From an uncultured Aquimarina sp. (GTDB lineage Bacteria; Bacteroidota; Bacteroidia; Flavobacteriales; Flavobacteriaceae): a stretch of DNA of 64,000 nucleotides. This document shows positions 62,388 to 64,000 of this stretch, piece after piece. The notes under the pieces were generated by a model that made no database searches, was not told the DNA's origin, and saw only the letters and a list, made by a program, of their open reading frames with translations. The DNA lies in assembly GCA_947503835.1 (NCBI GenBank), contig CANNFM010000005.1, positions 186,001-250,000 of the forward strand, written 5' to 3'. Position 1 is the stretch's first letter; the number at the start of each line of letters is the position of its first letter. The position numbers and the translations under genes are program-made.

Positions 62388-63965
62388 ATGAGTATTATTT
62401 CATTCGTAGGATTTACACTTTTAGTGGCAATTATATCATATATAGCGACCAGAAAAACTGATGAAACATCATCAGAAGGTTATTTTTTGGGGGGGCGTAG
62501 TCTGACAGCTGTAGTAATTGCGGGATCGCTATTACTTACCAATCTATCAACAGAACAAATAGTAGGGCTTAATGGCCAGGCATTTACTGAAGGTATTCTT
62601 GTTATGGCATGGGAAACATTGGCCGCTATTGCTATGGTAATTACGGCAATTTTCTTATTACCTAGATACCTTAAAGGAGGAATTACAACAGTTCCTCAAT
62701 TTTTAGAACGACGTTATGATACTACAACAAAAGCAATTACCTCAGGGTTATTTTTATCAGGATATGTAGTGGTATTTTTACCGGTTGTTTTGTATACAGG
62801 CTCATTAGCAATTACCACAATGTTTGATATTCCTGAGTTATTAGGAGTGTCAAAAAACGCTTCGATATGGATTTGTGTATTTGGTATAGGCGTTACGGGG
62901 TCTATTTATGCAATTTTTGGAGGTTTAAAAGCTGTAGCAGTTTCTGATACGATTAATGCAATTGGATTATTGATAGGAGGAATTATGATTCCGGTTTTTG
63001 GTTTGTTGGAAATAGGAGAGGGAAGCATTTCTGAAGGAATTACTATTTTAATGACAACAAATCCAGATAAATTTAACGCTGTTGGTTCTAGTGAGTCATC
63101 TATTCCTTTTGCTACAATATTTACAGGAATGATGTTAGTACAACTATTTTATTGGGGTACAAATCAAGCAATAATTCAGAGAGCATTAGGAGCTAAGAAC
63201 CTTCAAGAAGGTCAAAAAGGGTTGTTATTAGGGTCTTTTATAAAAATATTAGGTCCAATCATTGTGGTTTTACCAGGTATTATTGCTTATCATCTTTTTG
63301 GTTCAGAACTTACCGCTGCAGATGAAGCCTATCCTAAATTGGTAAGTAGAGTATTGCCTCTTTCTTTGGTCGGGTTTTTTGCTGCCGTTTTATTTGGTGC
63401 AATACTAAGTTCGTTTAATAGTGCATTAAATAGTTCTGTTACTCTTTTTGGAATAGATATTTATAAAGAATACTTTAATAAGGAAGCAACTGAAAAAGAG
63501 GTGGTAAAAGCCGGTAAGAGATTTGGTGTTTTACTGGCAGTTTTGGCAATGATAGTTGCTCCTTTTTTGGCAAACGCAGGCAGTATTTTTGAGTATTTAC
63601 AAAGGATTAATGGATGCTACAGTATCCCAATATTGACAATCATAGTGGTGGGGTATTTAACAAAACACGTTCCGGCAATTGCAGCAAAAGTTGGGATAAT
63701 TTCAGGAGTATTCTTATATGTACTTTACATACTACTTGATGAATTTATATTGGTTGATATATTGCCGCACTTTTTGCATGTAATGGCCATCCTTTTTGTA
63801 CTTAATATAGTTATTATGTTGATAATTGGTAAATTGTATCCTAGAGAAAATGCTTATAAACAAGAGTACACCATGGAAGTTGATATTACCCCCTGGAAGT
63901 ACACAAAAATAGTAGGTGCGATTATATGTTTAATTGTAATATCCACATATATTTATTTTAGATAA
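62388..63965 (+). CDS. SSS-family sodium/solute symporter
   Basis: Inner-membrane Na+-coupled transporter of 525 residues with about 14 hydrophobic segments. SSEGYFLGGRSLTAVVIAGSLLLTNLSTEQIVGLNGQAF, GGLKAVAVSDTINA and FYWGTNQAIIQRALGAKNLQEGQKG follow the sugar-type SSS pattern. It is divergent from the GH5-GH16-GH64 series and shares the 685-bp regulatory gap with it. Glucose or a short gluco-oligosaccharide is the probable cargo by context. It differs clearly from the symporter at 2046-3662, so it is a separate paralogue and not a recent copy. Confidence 0.9.
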   Translation: MSIISFVGFTLLVAIISYIATRKTDETSSEGYFLGGRSLTAVVIAGSLLLTNLSTEQIVGLNGQAFTEGILVMAWETLAAIAMVITAIFLLPRYLKGGITTVPQFLERRYDTTTKAITSGLFLSGYVVVFLPVVLYTGSLAITTMFDIPELLGVSKNASIWICVFGIGVTGSIYAIFGGLKAVAVSDTINAIGLLIGGIMIPVFGLLEIGEGSISEGITILMTTNPDKFNAVGSSESSIPFATIFTGMMLVQLFYWGTNQAIIQRALGAKNLQEGQKGLLLGSFIKILGPIIVVLPGIIAYHLFGSELTAADEAYPKLVSRVLPLSLVGFFAAVLFGAILSSFNSALNSSVTLFGIDIYKEYFNKEATEKEVVKAGKRFGVLLAVLAMIVAPFLANAGSIFEYLQRINGCYSIPILTIIVVGYLTKHVPAIAAKVGIISGVFLYVLYILLDEFILVDILPHFLHVMAILFVLNIVIMLIIGKLYPRENAYKQEYTMEVDITPWKYTKIVGAIICLIVISTYIYFR

Positions 63966-64000
63966 TTGAAATATTATATAAAAATATCCCTATTATTATT

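Overview
The window is AT-rich DNA from a Bacteroidota bacterium, most likely a marine member of the Flavobacteriia (Aquimarina-like; genus not provable from sequence alone). The evidence is a SusC/SusD pair, many lipoproteins with Bacteroidota-style lipoboxes, at least five secreted enzymes ending in type IX secretion (Por) sorting domains, TAnnTTTG-type promoter boxes, and a hybrid propeller/Y_Y_Y/LuxR regulator. Almost the whole window is polysaccharide-utilisation DNA. I see no rRNA, tRNA, CRISPR array, prophage or transposase.

Region 1 (1-12755, + strand) is one tightly packed operon of 11 genes for a xylose polymer: xylulokinase (5' truncated by the window edge), xylose isomerase, Na+/sugar symporter, short transaldolase, a phytanoyl-CoA-type dioxygenase, a GH2/GH5-like lipoprotein, a Gfo/Idh dehydrogenase, an MFS sugar porter, GH43 beta-xylosidase, a GH26 lipoprotein and aldose epimerase. 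Its GH26 and the double GH26 at 17239-21285 lack the mannanase His-Glu motif and look like the beta-1,3-xylanase type, so beta-1,3-xylan is the best substrate guess. Region 2 (12756-24415) holds a tandem repeat array with an inverted core, a LacI-type repressor, an EF-hand lipoprotein with an unusual Cys repeat, a heme-motif lipoprotein, the giant double GH26 enzyme and a SusR-like membrane regulator.

Region 3 (24675-44074, - strand) is a 12-gene mannan operon. Its start, GH26 mannanase - GPH transporter - GH130 phosphorylase - 2-epimerase, is the known beta-mannan pathway of Bacteroides. It continues with SusC, SusD, a VCBS/ASPIC lipoprotein, a GMC oxidoreductase with its small subunit, a TIM-barrel epimerase-like protein, a sulfatase and mannose-6-phosphate isomerase. 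A divergent AraC regulator (44268) and a multi-module GH5 enzyme (45434) flank it. Region 4 (48513-53028) is ordinary accessory metabolism: acyl-CoA ligase, LysE exporter, RibD/DHFR-like reductase and diheme peroxidase. Region 5 (53225-63965) is a beta-glucan cluster of GH64, GH16 and GH5 enzymes with CBM6/CBM56 modules, divergent from a second Na+/solute symporter.

The most interesting regulatory signals are arrays of TAC(A/T/G) direct repeats with an exact 11-bp period. They lie upstream of three separate minus-strand transcription units (15414, 21285 and 61702) and, in two of these, just upstream of a TAnnTTTG box. Two matching LacI-type palindromes (15497-15514 and 24584-24601) suggest that the LacI repressor controls both the lipoprotein gene and the SusR-like regulator. 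Together these outline a possible repressor-to-activator cascade joining scattered algal-polysaccharide genes.
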